A stretch of 9,600 nucleotides of DNA from NCBI GenBank assembly GCA_012841175.1, contig DUVG01000185.1, forward strand, positions 1 to 9,600, given 5' to 3'. This document shows, one piece after another, positions 1 through 5,800 of the stretch. The position numbers and the translations under genes are program-made. The notes below the pieces were generated by a model. That model saw only the letters and a list, made by a program, of their open reading frames with translations. It was not told the origin of the DNA and did no database searches. The stretch is from Clostridium sp. (GTDB lineage: Bacteria; Bacillota; Clostridia; Acetivibrionales; Acetivibrionaceae). How positions within the stretch are numbered: the first letter of the stretch is position 1; every line of letters starts with the position of its first letter.

Positions 1-152
1 CAAATAAGGAGAAAGTTGCAACTCTACCAAAGGATGAATTGAGAAAAATAGCGGAACTAAAAATGCCTGACTTAAATGCAGCTAGCATTGAGGCAGCAGA
101 GAGAATGGTTGCTGGAACTGCCAGAAGTATGGGAATAGAAGTAGAAGCTTAA
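1..152 (+). CDS. rplK: 50S ribosomal protein L11, 3' end only
   Basis: Partial gene: the window opens inside it and only the last 49 codons plus the TAA at 150-152 are visible (reading frame begins at base 3). The translation runs NKEKVATLPKDELRKIAELK, then a MPDLNAASIEAAERMVAGTA-type stretch, and ends RSMGIEVEA. This is the C-terminal RNA-binding domain of L11, with the MPDLNA...A...I.GTARSMGI signature that closes the protein in bacteria. L11 binds the 23S rRNA GTPase-associated centre beside the L10/L12 stalk and is needed for the stringent response through RelA. It lies upstream of rplA in the same direction with a 79-base gap, the usual L11-L1 arrangement. No terminator is seen between them, so co-transcription is likely. 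The start, N-terminal domain and promoter are outside the window. Confidence 0.97.
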   Translation, partial: NKEKVATLPKDELRKIAELKMPDLNAASIEAAERMVAGTARSMGIEVEA

Positions 153-180
153 TTTCCTTGTACTCTAAGGAGATTTTGCA

Positions 181-215
181 GTGGGAGGAACATAGTTTCC
201 GAGTATAATTACCAC
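181..215 (+). promoter_or_regulatory. Probable L1 autoregulatory site (23S rRNA mimic) before rplA
   Basis: Seen: GTGG (181-184) pairs with CCAC (212-215), and GGAA (187-190) pairs with TTCC (197-200), extendable by C191-G195 with T196 bulged. Between the two helices lies an asymmetric internal loop, with GA on the 5' side and an 11-base GAGTATAATTA on the 3' side. From memory of the 23S rRNA L1 stalk, the rRNA reads GUGGGAGG ... CCGA ... AAUACCAC; this mRNA reads GTGGGAGG ... CCGA ... ATTACCAC. L1 is known to repress its operon by binding an mRNA copy of its rRNA site. The rplA ribosome-binding site AAAGGAG (216-222) begins at the next base, so bound L1 would block initiation. Assignment is by resemblance and position. 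Confidence 0.75.
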
Positions 216-231
216 AAAGGAGAGTGAAAAA

Positions 232-927
232 ATGAAAAGAGGAAAAAACTATCAAGAGAGTGCAAAGCTTGTAGATAGATTTAAGTTATATGACCCAATT
301 GAAGCTATTGAGTTAACTCAAAAGACAGCTAAAGCAAAATTTGATGAAACTATAGAAGCTCATGTAAGATTGGGTGTTGATTCAAGGCATGCGGATCAAC
401 AGGTTAGAGGAGCAGTTATACTTCCTCATGGTACTGGTAAGAAAGTTAGAGTGCTTGTTTTCGCAAAAGGTGATAAGGCAAAAGAAGCAGAACAAGCAGG
501 AGCAGATTATGTTGGAGCAGATGATCTTGTAACTAAAATTCAAAAAGATAATTGGTTTGAATTTGATGTTGTTGTAGCGACTCCTGATATGATGGGAGTT
601 GTAGGTAGACTAGGTAGAGTTTTAGGTCCTAAGGGCTTAATGCCAAACCCTAAAGCAGGAACTGTAACAATGGACGTGGAAAAGGCAGTTAAAGATATTA
701 AATCAGGTAAAATTGAGTATAGACTTGACAAAACTAATATTATACACTGTCCTATAGGAAAAGCATCCTTTGGAACAGAAAAGCTGTTAGATAATTTCCG
801 TGTTTTAATGGGAGCTATTGTAAAGGCAAAACCTGCAGCTGCAAAGGGACAATACTTAAAAAGTATTGTTGTTACTTCCACGATGGGACCTGGTATTAAG
901 GTAAATGCTCAAAAGATAAATGACTAA
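232..927 (+). CDS. rplA: 50S ribosomal protein L1
   Basis: Complete 231-aa protein, the normal bacterial L1 length. L1 forms the mobile L1 stalk of the 50S subunit by binding 23S rRNA helices 76-78; it helps move and release the E-site tRNA and also acts as a translational repressor of its own message. Family marks visible: the N-terminal KFDETIEAHVRLGVD stretch (about residues 36-50), the central Rossmann-like domain with GADYVGADDL, then the L1 signature around residues 119-147 (DMMGVVGRLGRVLGPKGLMP followed by NPKAGTVT), and a C-terminal TSTMGPGIKVN. The ATG at 232 has AAAGGAG at 216-222, nine bases upstream, and no better start competes. It follows rplK and precedes the L10 leader; no terminator separates it from the upstream gene. 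A putative L1-binding hairpin abuts its ribosome-binding site. Confidence 0.98.
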   Translation: MKRGKNYQESAKLVDRFKLYDPIEAIELTQKTAKAKFDETIEAHVRLGVDSRHADQQVRGAVILPHGTGKKVRVLVFAKGDKAKEAEQAGADYVGADDLVTKIQKDNWFEFDVVVATPDMMGVVGRLGRVLGPKGLMPNPKAGTVTMDVEKAVKDIKSGKIEYRLDKTNIIHCPIGKASFGTEKLLDNFRVLMGAIVKAKPAAAKGQYLKSIVVTSTMGPGIKVNAQKIND

Positions 928-970
928 AAGGTTTATTTAAATTGAAGTGTTATAAAGCGTAATAAAAATT

Positions 971-1048
971 GCATAATATGCCATAGACAGTAGGTTGTAT
1001 TTAAATATAGTATGTAAAGACAAAAGTTATTTGTCTTCCTGCCGAGGT
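971..1048 (+). promoter_or_regulatory. L10 leader RNA (binding site for L10(L12)4)
   Basis: The bases CCATAGACAGTAGG (981-994) and CCTGCCGAGGT (1038-1048) are the two conserved halves of the ribosomal L10 leader of Firmicutes. They fold together: GTAGG (990-994) pairs with CCTGC (1038-1042, one G-U), CC (981-982) pairs with GG (1046-1047), and the unpaired ATAGACA / CGA between them matches the kink-turn-like internal loop that L10 recognises. The apical part contains a perfect 8-bp stem, AAGACAAA (1017-1024) with TTTGTCTT (1030-1037), loop AGTTA. Known from Bacillus subtilis: L10 in complex with L12 binds this leader and promotes termination upstream of rplJ. Position directly before rplJ agrees. 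The 5' limit and the transcription start are not certain; no clear promoter is visible between 928 and 970. Confidence 0.9.
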
Positions 1049-1074
1049 TAAGTTTAATATAATGGATTATTAAT

Positions 1075-1112
1075 CCCCTCTATGTCTGTGTGCATATGAG
1101 GGGTTTTATTTT
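1075..1112 (+). terminator. Intrinsic terminator acting as rplJL attenuator
   Basis: CCCCTC (1075-1080) pairs with GAGGGG (1098-1103); the stem continues TATG (1081-1084) with CATA (1093-1096) past a bulged T1097, leaving the loop TCTGTGTG. TTTTATTTT (1104-1112) follows as the U-tract. It sits 27 bases after the L10 leader and 77 bases before the rplJ start, where an attenuator is expected. GAGG at 1044-1047, inside the L10 leader, can instead pair with CCTC 1077-1080 of this terminator, and GGATT (1064-1068) with AATCC (1072-1076) would stack beside it as an antiterminator. When L10 stabilises the leader, GAGG is occupied and the terminator can form. The switch is inferred from pairing; the terminator itself is plain. 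Confidence 0.88.
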
Positions 1113-1188
1113 AAGCTTTATATAGAATAATAGTTTAAGATGTTAACTTTAAGTTAGAGACATTTTTAAATAAGGAGGTGAATTGATA

Positions 1189-1722
1189 GTGCCAAGTGAA
1201 AAGATTCTTAAACGTAAAGAAGAGGCGGTAAACCAATTAGCAGAGAAAATTAAAGAAGCAAAAACCGTAGTAATTGCTGACTACAGAGGTATTACAGTTG
1301 ACCAGGATACAGAAATGAGAAGTGCTCTAAGAAAGTCAGGTGTTGAATATAAAGTAGTTAAGAACAATTTGACAAAGCTTGCTATGGAGAAAAACGGTAT
1401 AACTGAGTTAGAGCCGTACTTACAAGGACCCACAGCTATAGCTATGAGTACTGAAGATGTAGTTGCACCAGCTAAGATACTTTCTGAGTATGCAAAAAAA
1501 TACAAAAAGATAGAACTTAAAGCTGGAATAGTTGAAGGTAAAATATTTGATGCTCAAGGATTAACTGCAATTGCAGAACTGCCTTCAAAGGAAGAACTTG
1601 TTGCAAAAGCAATAGGTGGAATGAAGTCACCTTTGTATGGTTTAGTAAACGTATTAAACGGAAATATAAGGGGCTTAGTTATCGCTTTAAATGCAATTGC
1701 AGAACAAAAGGCAAATGCATAA
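1189..1722 (+). CDS. rplJ: 50S ribosomal protein L10
   Basis: 177-aa L10, the base of the L7/L12 stalk: its N-terminal domain binds 23S rRNA next to L11 and its C-terminal helix carries L12 dimers. It is also the repressor of its own operon through the upstream leader. Visible marks: ADYRG at residues 30-34, then SGVEYKVVKNNLTKLA, LQGPTAIA, and the GIVEGKIFDAQGLTAIAELP segment, all typical of L10; the C-terminal helix LYGLVNVLNGNIRGLVIALN is the L12-docking part. I chose GTG at 1189 (protein MPSEKILKRK, the usual L10 beginning), with AAGGAGG at 1172-1178 ten bases upstream. A TTG at 1183 is in frame but only four bases from that site and would add two atypical residues. An 88-base gap leads to rplL. 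Confidence 0.96.
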   Translation: MPSEKILKRKEEAVNQLAEKIKEAKTVVIADYRGITVDQDTEMRSALRKSGVEYKVVKNNLTKLAMEKNGITELEPYLQGPTAIAMSTEDVVAPAKILSEYAKKYKKIELKAGIVEGKIFDAQGLTAIAELPSKEELVAKAIGGMKSPLYGLVNVLNGNIRGLVIALNAIAEQKANA

Positions 1723-1749
1723 AATCAGCTTAAAAGATTAAAGGTAAAA

Positions 1750-1774
1750 AAATTATTACTTAAATTAATAATTT
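1750..1774 (+). repeat. A/T-only hairpin in the rplJ-rplL gap
   Basis: AAATTATTA (1750-1758) and TAATAATTT (1766-1774) form a perfect 9-bp inverted repeat with a 7-base loop. It lies in the 88-base untranslated gap between rplJ and rplL. The stem has no G-C pair and is followed by TAACAAAAAAAC rather than a U-tract, so it is not a terminator. It could keep the rplL start region open or be a processing site, or it could be chance in A/T-rich DNA; nothing decides between these. Confidence 0.3.
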
Positions 1775-1810
1775 AACAAAAAAACAATAAAAATTTTGGA
1801 GGTATATAAA

Positions 1811-2194
1811 ATGGCTAGTGAAAAAGTTACAAAATTATTAGAAGAAGTTAAAAATTTGACAGTATTAGAATTATCAGAATTAGTTAAAGAATTAGAAGAA
1901 GAATTTGGAGTATCAGCAGCAGCACCAGTTGCAGTTGCAGCAGCACCAGCAGCTGCTGGCGGAGCAGCTCCTGCAGATGAAAAAACTGAATTTGAAGTTG
2001 TATTAAAAGCAGCAGGTTCAGAAAAAATTAAAGTAATTAAAGTAGTTAGAGAAATAACAGGTCTTGGACTTAAAGAAGCTAAAGACATGGTTGACGGAGC
2101 ACCAAAAACAGTTAAAGAAGGTGTTTCTAAAGAAGAAGCTACTGAAATTGAGACTAAATTAAAAGAAGTTGGAGCAACTGTAGAAATAAAATAA
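1811..2194 (+). CDS. rplL: 50S ribosomal protein L7/L12
   Basis: 127-aa stalk protein present in several copies per ribosome; it recruits and activates the translational GTPases EF-G, EF-Tu and IF2. Three parts are visible: an N-terminal dimerisation and L10-binding domain (about residues 1-34, ending KELEEEFGVS), a flexible Ala/Pro/Gly hinge (about 35-55, APVAVAAAPAAAGGAAP), and the globular C-terminal domain (57-127) with the conserved KIKVIKVVREITGLGLKEAK and DMVDGAPKTVKEGVSKEEA stretches. ATG at 1811 is preceded by GGAGG at 1798-1802, eight bases away; an upstream in-frame TTG at 1796 overlaps that site and is not a start. Codon choice is very uniform (GAA, AAA, TTA, GCA dominate), as expected for one of the most abundant proteins in the cell. 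It ends the rplJL unit, with hairpins and a terminator downstream. Confidence 0.98.
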   Translation: MASEKVTKLLEEVKNLTVLELSELVKELEEEFGVSAAAPVAVAAAPAAAGGAAPADEKTEFEVVLKAAGSEKIKVIKVVREITGLGLKEAKDMVDGAPKTVKEGVSKEEATEIETKLKEVGATVEIK

Positions 2195-2211
2195 TTATCT
2201 GCTTTAATAAT

Positions 2212-2240
2212 AAGTTTATGCTATATATCAACATAAACTT
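2212..2240 (+). repeat. Hairpin just after rplL
   Basis: AAGTTTATG (2212-2220) and CATAAACTT (2232-2240) form a perfect 9-bp inverted repeat with an 11-base loop, 17 bases beyond the rplL stop. It has two G-C pairs and is followed by TAGTAG, so it lacks a U-tract and is not itself a good terminator. It may be a pause, 3'-end protection or mRNA processing structure ahead of the true terminator at 2260-2310. Function is inferred only. Confidence 0.45.
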
Positions 2241-2259
2241 TAGTAGATGTTATTTAAAG

Positions 2260-2310
2260 TTTAAAAAAAGAACCTCAGGCATTTTAAATGTCAGTTGTTC
2301 TTTTTTTAAA
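2260..2310 (+). terminator. Intrinsic terminator of the rplJL unit
   Basis: The arms TTTAAAAAAAGAAC (2260-2273) and GTTCTTTTTTTAAA (2297-2310) pair perfectly over 14 bp. Inside them GGCAT (2278-2282) pairs with ATGTC (2288-2292, one G-U). The run of seven T (2301-2307) is the U-tract and the run of seven A (2263-2269) is its complement, the classical A-tract, hairpin, U-tract layout. Because both tracts are present it could also work for transcription from the other side, although no gene is seen facing it. It lies 65 bases after rplL and 50 bases before the rpoB promoter, separating the two units at least in part; readthrough is likely in such clusters. Confidence 0.88.
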
Positions 2311-2335
2311 ATACAAAAAATGTATTTTAAAAAAA
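2301..2335 (+). repeat. Perfect 15-bp inverted repeat sharing an arm with the terminator
   Basis: TTTTTTTAAAATACA (2301-2315) and TGTATTTTAAAAAAA (2321-2335) are exact reverse complements around an AAAAA loop. The first arm includes the U-tract and 3' arm of the rplL terminator, so in RNA the two hairpins exclude each other. It has one G-C pair only. It may be an mRNA 3'-end feature, a curved A/T segment helping the promoter 26 bases downstream, or both. Confidence 0.6.
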
Positions 2336-2389
2336 TTAACATTTAAAAGATAAAAAAATATTGACAACTTGAATGACATATGCTAAAAT
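2329..2389 (+). promoter_or_regulatory. Vegetative (sigma-A type) promoter for rpoBC
   Basis: TTGACA (2361-2366) is a perfect -35 box; after exactly 17 bases comes TAAAAT (2384-2389), one mismatch from TATAAT, preceded by TGC (2381-2383), which gives an extended -10. Transcription should start near 2396. Bases 2329-2360 are almost only A and T with several A-runs, as in an UP element bound by the alpha subunit. It lies just after the rplL terminator and is the only good promoter I see in the 659-base gap, so rpoBC can be transcribed apart from rplJL. The leader made from it is about 458 nt long before the rpoB start. Confidence 0.85.
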
Positions 2390-2583
2390 CATATACTGCG
2401 TGTAATTTCAGTATTTGATTCTTTTTCTTTCAATACTAAAAATTATACAAACATAAAATGTATTCTAAAACATTATATTTATTTTAACAAGTATTTATTG
2501 ATAAATATGCGGTTTAAGGGCATTTTAAATAAGTTTTTTTGGTTGTATAGGAATAAATAAGACAATATTTGTTAACAATGTTT

Positions 2584-2619
2584 TTATGTAAAAAAATAAT
2601 TATTATTTTATGTACATAA
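2584..2619 (+). repeat. Nested palindrome TTATGTACATAA plus a further TTATGTA
   Basis: TTATGTACATAA (2608-2619) is a perfect 12-bp palindrome. A further copy of its half-site, TTATGTA, lies at 2584-2590 and can pair with TACATAA (2613-2619) to enclose the A/T segment 2591-2612. The symmetric site could be an operator for a dimeric regulator about 220 bases downstream of the rpoBC promoter, or part of the leader fold. A/T-rich composition makes chance symmetry possible. Confidence 0.4.
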
Positions 2620-2656
2620 CAAAAAAATATAACAGGATTTTTTTGAAAATACTATG

Positions 2657-2733
2657 AAGCTCTGCGGTAATTATATAAATGGATTTTGTAATAACAAAAG
2701 TTCCAAAAGATAGCTATTACTGTTAAGGGGCTT
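2657..2733 (+). ncRNA. Candidate structured leader element of rpoB, family unknown
   Basis: Three nested helices can form. The outer one is AAGCTC (2657-2662) with GGGCTT (2728-2733, one G-U). The middle one is CGGTAAT (2665-2671) with ATTACTG (2716-2722, one G-U). Inside is a hairpin TGGATTTTGT (2680-2689) with ACAAAA (2694-2699) and, after a GT bulge (2700-2701), TCCA (2702-2705), capped by the tetraloop AATA (2690-2693). This is also the most G/C-containing part of the leader. No U-tract follows, so it is not a terminator; it ends 120 bases before the rpoB start, too far to cover the ribosome-binding site directly. I do not recognise it as a named RNA family. An overlapping 19-codon ORF (2654-2713) has no suitable ribosome-binding site. 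Confidence 0.4.
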
Positions 2734-2762
2734 TGTATTAATTTATATATTTAAAATTTAAG

Positions 2763-2814
2763 TTTTATTAGCAAAATTATGTTTGGACATAATGTTTTAA
2801 ATCTTTTATTAGCA
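2763..2814 (+). repeat. Pair of 11-bp direct repeats flanking a hairpin
   Basis: TTTTATTAGCA occurs at 2763-2773 and again at 2804-2814. Between them ATTATGT (2776-2782) and ACATAAT (2787-2793) form a perfect 7-bp stem with loop TTGG. The group is 40-90 bases before the rpoB start. It may be a protein-binding arrangement or a small duplication; chance is possible in A/T-rich DNA. Confidence 0.35.
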
Positions 2815-2853
2815 GTTATAAAGACAAAAAGTCTGATATATGAGGTGATATTA

Positions 2854-5800
2854 ATGGTGCATCCGGTGAAGTATGGGAAAAATGTCAGAATGAGCTATTC
2901 AAGAATTAATGAAGTAATTGATATGCCAAATCTGATCGAGATTCAGAAAAACTCCTACAATCAATTTTTAGAGGAAGGGTTAAAGGAAGTTTTTAGAGAT
3001 GTTTCTCCTATTACCGATTATACAGGAAATTTGATTTTGGAGTTTGTTGATTACTCTTTAGATGAAAGTCCTAAGTATAGTGTAGAGGAATGCAAAGAAA
3101 GAGATGCTACGTATTCGGCTCCTTTAAAGGTAAAAGTGCGTTTAATTAACAAGGAGACAGGAGAAGTAAAAGAACAGGAAATTTTCATGGGTGATTTTCC
3201 TTTAATGACTGAAAATGGTACCTTTATTATTAATGGTGCAGAAAGAGCCATTGTAAGTCAGTTGGTAAGGTCACCAGGTATTTATTATTCAATGAAGTAT
3301 GACAAAACAGGTAAGGAACTTTATTCAAATACTGTTATTCCAAACAGAGGAGCATGGCTTGAATATGAGACAGATGCTAATGATGTAATATGGGTTAGAA
3401 TAGACAGGACAAGAAAGCTGCCCATAACTGTTTTAATAAGAGCCCTAGGATATGGAACGGACATTGAAATTACAGAACTTTTAGGGGAAGATGAAAAAGT
3501 TATTGCAACTATACAAAAGGATAGTGCAAAGGCAGAAGATGAAGGTCTTTTGGAAATATATAAAAGATTAAGACCTGGTGAACCACCTACAGTTGAAAGT
3601 GCTAGAACACTTTTAAACAATTTATTTTTCGATCCTAGAAGATATGATTTGGCTAAGTTTGGAAGGTTTAAATTTAATAAAAAGCTTTCTCTTGCAAGCA
3701 GGATAAATGGATTTATATCAGACGAAAATATAGTTAATCCACATACTGGTGAGATAATTATTTCTGAAGGGGAAAAGATTGAGAGAGATACTGCAGAGGC
3801 AATTCAAAATGCAGGTATTAATCAGATTTATCTTAACATTGATGGCAAAAAGGTTAAGGTAATTGGAAATGATATGGTGGATATTAAAGACTATATTAGC
3901 TTTAACGCTCAAGAAATTGGCATTACAGAAAAAGTTAAGTATAGTGTGTTAATTTCAATATTAGAAGAAAATAAAGATGCAACCCCAGAAAAGATTAAGG
4001 CTGCTTTAAAAGAGAAAATCGATGATCTTATTCCAAAATATTTGACTATAGACGATATAATTGCGTCTATAAGTTATATTATTAATCTTGGTTATAGAAT
4101 AGGACACATAGACGACATAGATCACTTAGGTAATAGAAGACTTCGTTCAGTAGGAGAACTTTTACAAAATCAATTTCGTATAGGATTGTCTAGAATGGAA
4201 AGAGTGGTAAGGGAGAGAATGACCATCCAAGATATGGACATTGTTACTCCTCAAGCTCTAATAAATATAAGGCCAGTTGCGGCGGCAATTAAAGAGTTTT
4301 TTGGAAGCAGCCAATTGTCCCAGTTTATGGATCAGACCAACCCATTAGCGGAGCTGACTCATAAAAGAAGGCTTAGTGCATTAGGACCAGGAGGACTTAG
4401 TAGAGAAAGGGCAGGATTTGAAGTTCGTGACGTTCACCATTCCCACTACGGAAGAATGTGTCCTATAGAGACTCCGGAAGGACCTAATATAGGCCTTATA
4501 GGTTCTCTTAGCACATATGCTAGGATAAATGAATATGGCTTTATAGAAGCGCCGTATAGAAAAGTTGATAAAGAAAAAATGGTTGTTACAGATGAGATAT
4601 ATTATCTTACTGCTGACGAAGAAGATGAATACTTAATAGCACAGGCAAATGAGCCTTTAGATGAAGAAGGCAGATTTACTGATAAAAGAGTTATATGTAG
4701 ATATAAAGATGAGTTTTTAGAAATTGAAAAAAATAAAGTTGACTTTATGGACGTTTCACCAAAACAATTGGTTTCTGTAGCTACTTCATTAATACCATTC
4801 CTTGAGAATGATGATGCGAACCGTGCACTTATGGGAGCTAACATGCAACGTCAGGCGGTTCCTCTTATAAAGACTGATTCGCCTATCATAGGAACAGGTA
4901 TTGAATACAAGGCAGCAAGGGATTCAGGTGTTGTTGTTTTAGCAAAAAATCCTGGTATAGTTGAAAAAGTAACTGCAAACAAAATAATTATAAGAAAAAA
5001 AGATGGCACTAAAGATGAATATAAGCTATTAAAGTACTTACGTTCCAATCAGGGAACATGTATAAACCAGAGGCCTATTGTAAAAAAAGGAGAAGCAGTT
5101 GAAAAAAATGATGTTATTGCTGATGGTCCTTCAACAAACCAAGGAGAACTAGCATTAGGCAAAAATATTTTAGTAGGCTTTATGGCATGGGAAGGCTATA
5201 ATTATGAAGATGCTATATTAATAAGTGAAAAATTAGTTAAAGAAGATGTATTTACATCTATTCATATTGAAGAATATGAGGCAGAAGCTAGAGATACAAA
5301 ATTAGGGCCAGAGGAAATAACTAGAGATATACCAAATGTTAGTGAAGACTCCTTGAAGGATTTAGATGAAAGAGGAATAATTAGAATTGGTGCTGAGGTA
5401 AGATCAGGGGATATTCTTGTTGGAAAGGTTACTCCAAAAGGGGAAACAGAACTTACAGCAGAGGAAAGACTCTTAAGAGCTATTTTTGGAGGAAAGGCAA
5501 GAGAAGTTCGAGATACATCTTTACGTGTACCTCATGGTGAATCAGGTATAATTGTAGATGTAAAAGTATTTACAAGAGAAAATGGGGACGAATTGTCACC
5601 AGGAGTTAATCAGCTTGTTAGAGTTTATATTGCTCAAAAGAGAAAGATATCTGTTGGGGACAAAATGGCAGGAAGGCATGGAAACAAAGGTGTTATTTCA
5701 AGAATTCTGCCAGAAGAGGATATGCCATTTTTACCAGATGGAACACCACTTGAAATAGTGTTAAACCCTCTAGGGGTTCCTTCTCGTATGAATATAGGTC

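Larger units (their letters stand above)
2396..2853 (+). other. Long untranslated leader of rpoB
   Basis: About 458 bases from the predicted transcription start to the rpoB start codon without a convincing gene. Short ORFs (2507-2560, 2578-2619, 2654-2713) lack a ribosome-binding site at usable distance. The methyltransferase gene found between rplL and rpoB in Bacillus is absent. The stretch is A/T-rich with several inverted repeats: AGTATT (2410-2415) with AATACT (2432-2437), TATTTA (2492-2497) with TAAATA (2502-2507), the nested repeats at 2584-2619, the structured element at 2657-2733, ATTATGT (2776-2782) with ACATAAT (2787-2793), and AGAC (2822-2825) with GTCT (2831-2834). A T7 run at 2534-2540 follows only a weak stem, so I see no clear attenuator. 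Confidence 0.7.

Noticed and set aside
942..978. Possible rplJ promoter: TTGAAG (942-947) with TAATAA or CATAAT downstream.
   Set aside because: Spacings are 12 and 24 bases, not near 17; no acceptable pair of boxes found, so a promoter is not claimed even though one may exist.
1183..1188. TTG 1183 as the rplJ start.
   Set aside because: Only four bases from AAGGAGG, and it adds Met-Ile before MPSEK, the normal L10 N-terminus. GTG 1189 fits better.
1796..1810. TTG 1796 as the rplL start (MEVYKMASEK).
   Set aside because: It overlaps the GGAGG ribosome-binding site used for ATG 1811.
2504..2540. Possible terminator in the rpoB leader: ATGC (2507-2510)/GCAT (2520-2523) before T7 (2534-2540).
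   Set aside because: Four-bp stem with a mismatch and an eight-base gap to the T-run; too weak to call.
2507..2619. Small ORFs at 2507-2560 (MRFKGILNKFFWLYRNK) and 2578-2619 (MFLCKKIIIILCT).
   Set aside because: No ribosome-binding site, composition is what A/T-rich spacer gives by chance.
2654..2713. 19-codon ORF MKLCGNYINGFCNNKSSKR in the rpoB leader with two Cys.
   Set aside because: Nearest purine-rich stretch (AGGA 2634-2637) is 16 bases away, too far, and the ORF overlaps the candidate structured RNA. Could be revisited if ribosome profiling shows a peak.
2779..2853. Longer rpoB start at ATG 2779 adding 25 residues (MFGHNVLNLLL...).
   Set aside because: No ribosome-binding site before 2779; ATG 2854 has GAGGTGA at good distance and gives the family's MVHPV beginning. 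The extension is A/T-rich leader that happens to be open.
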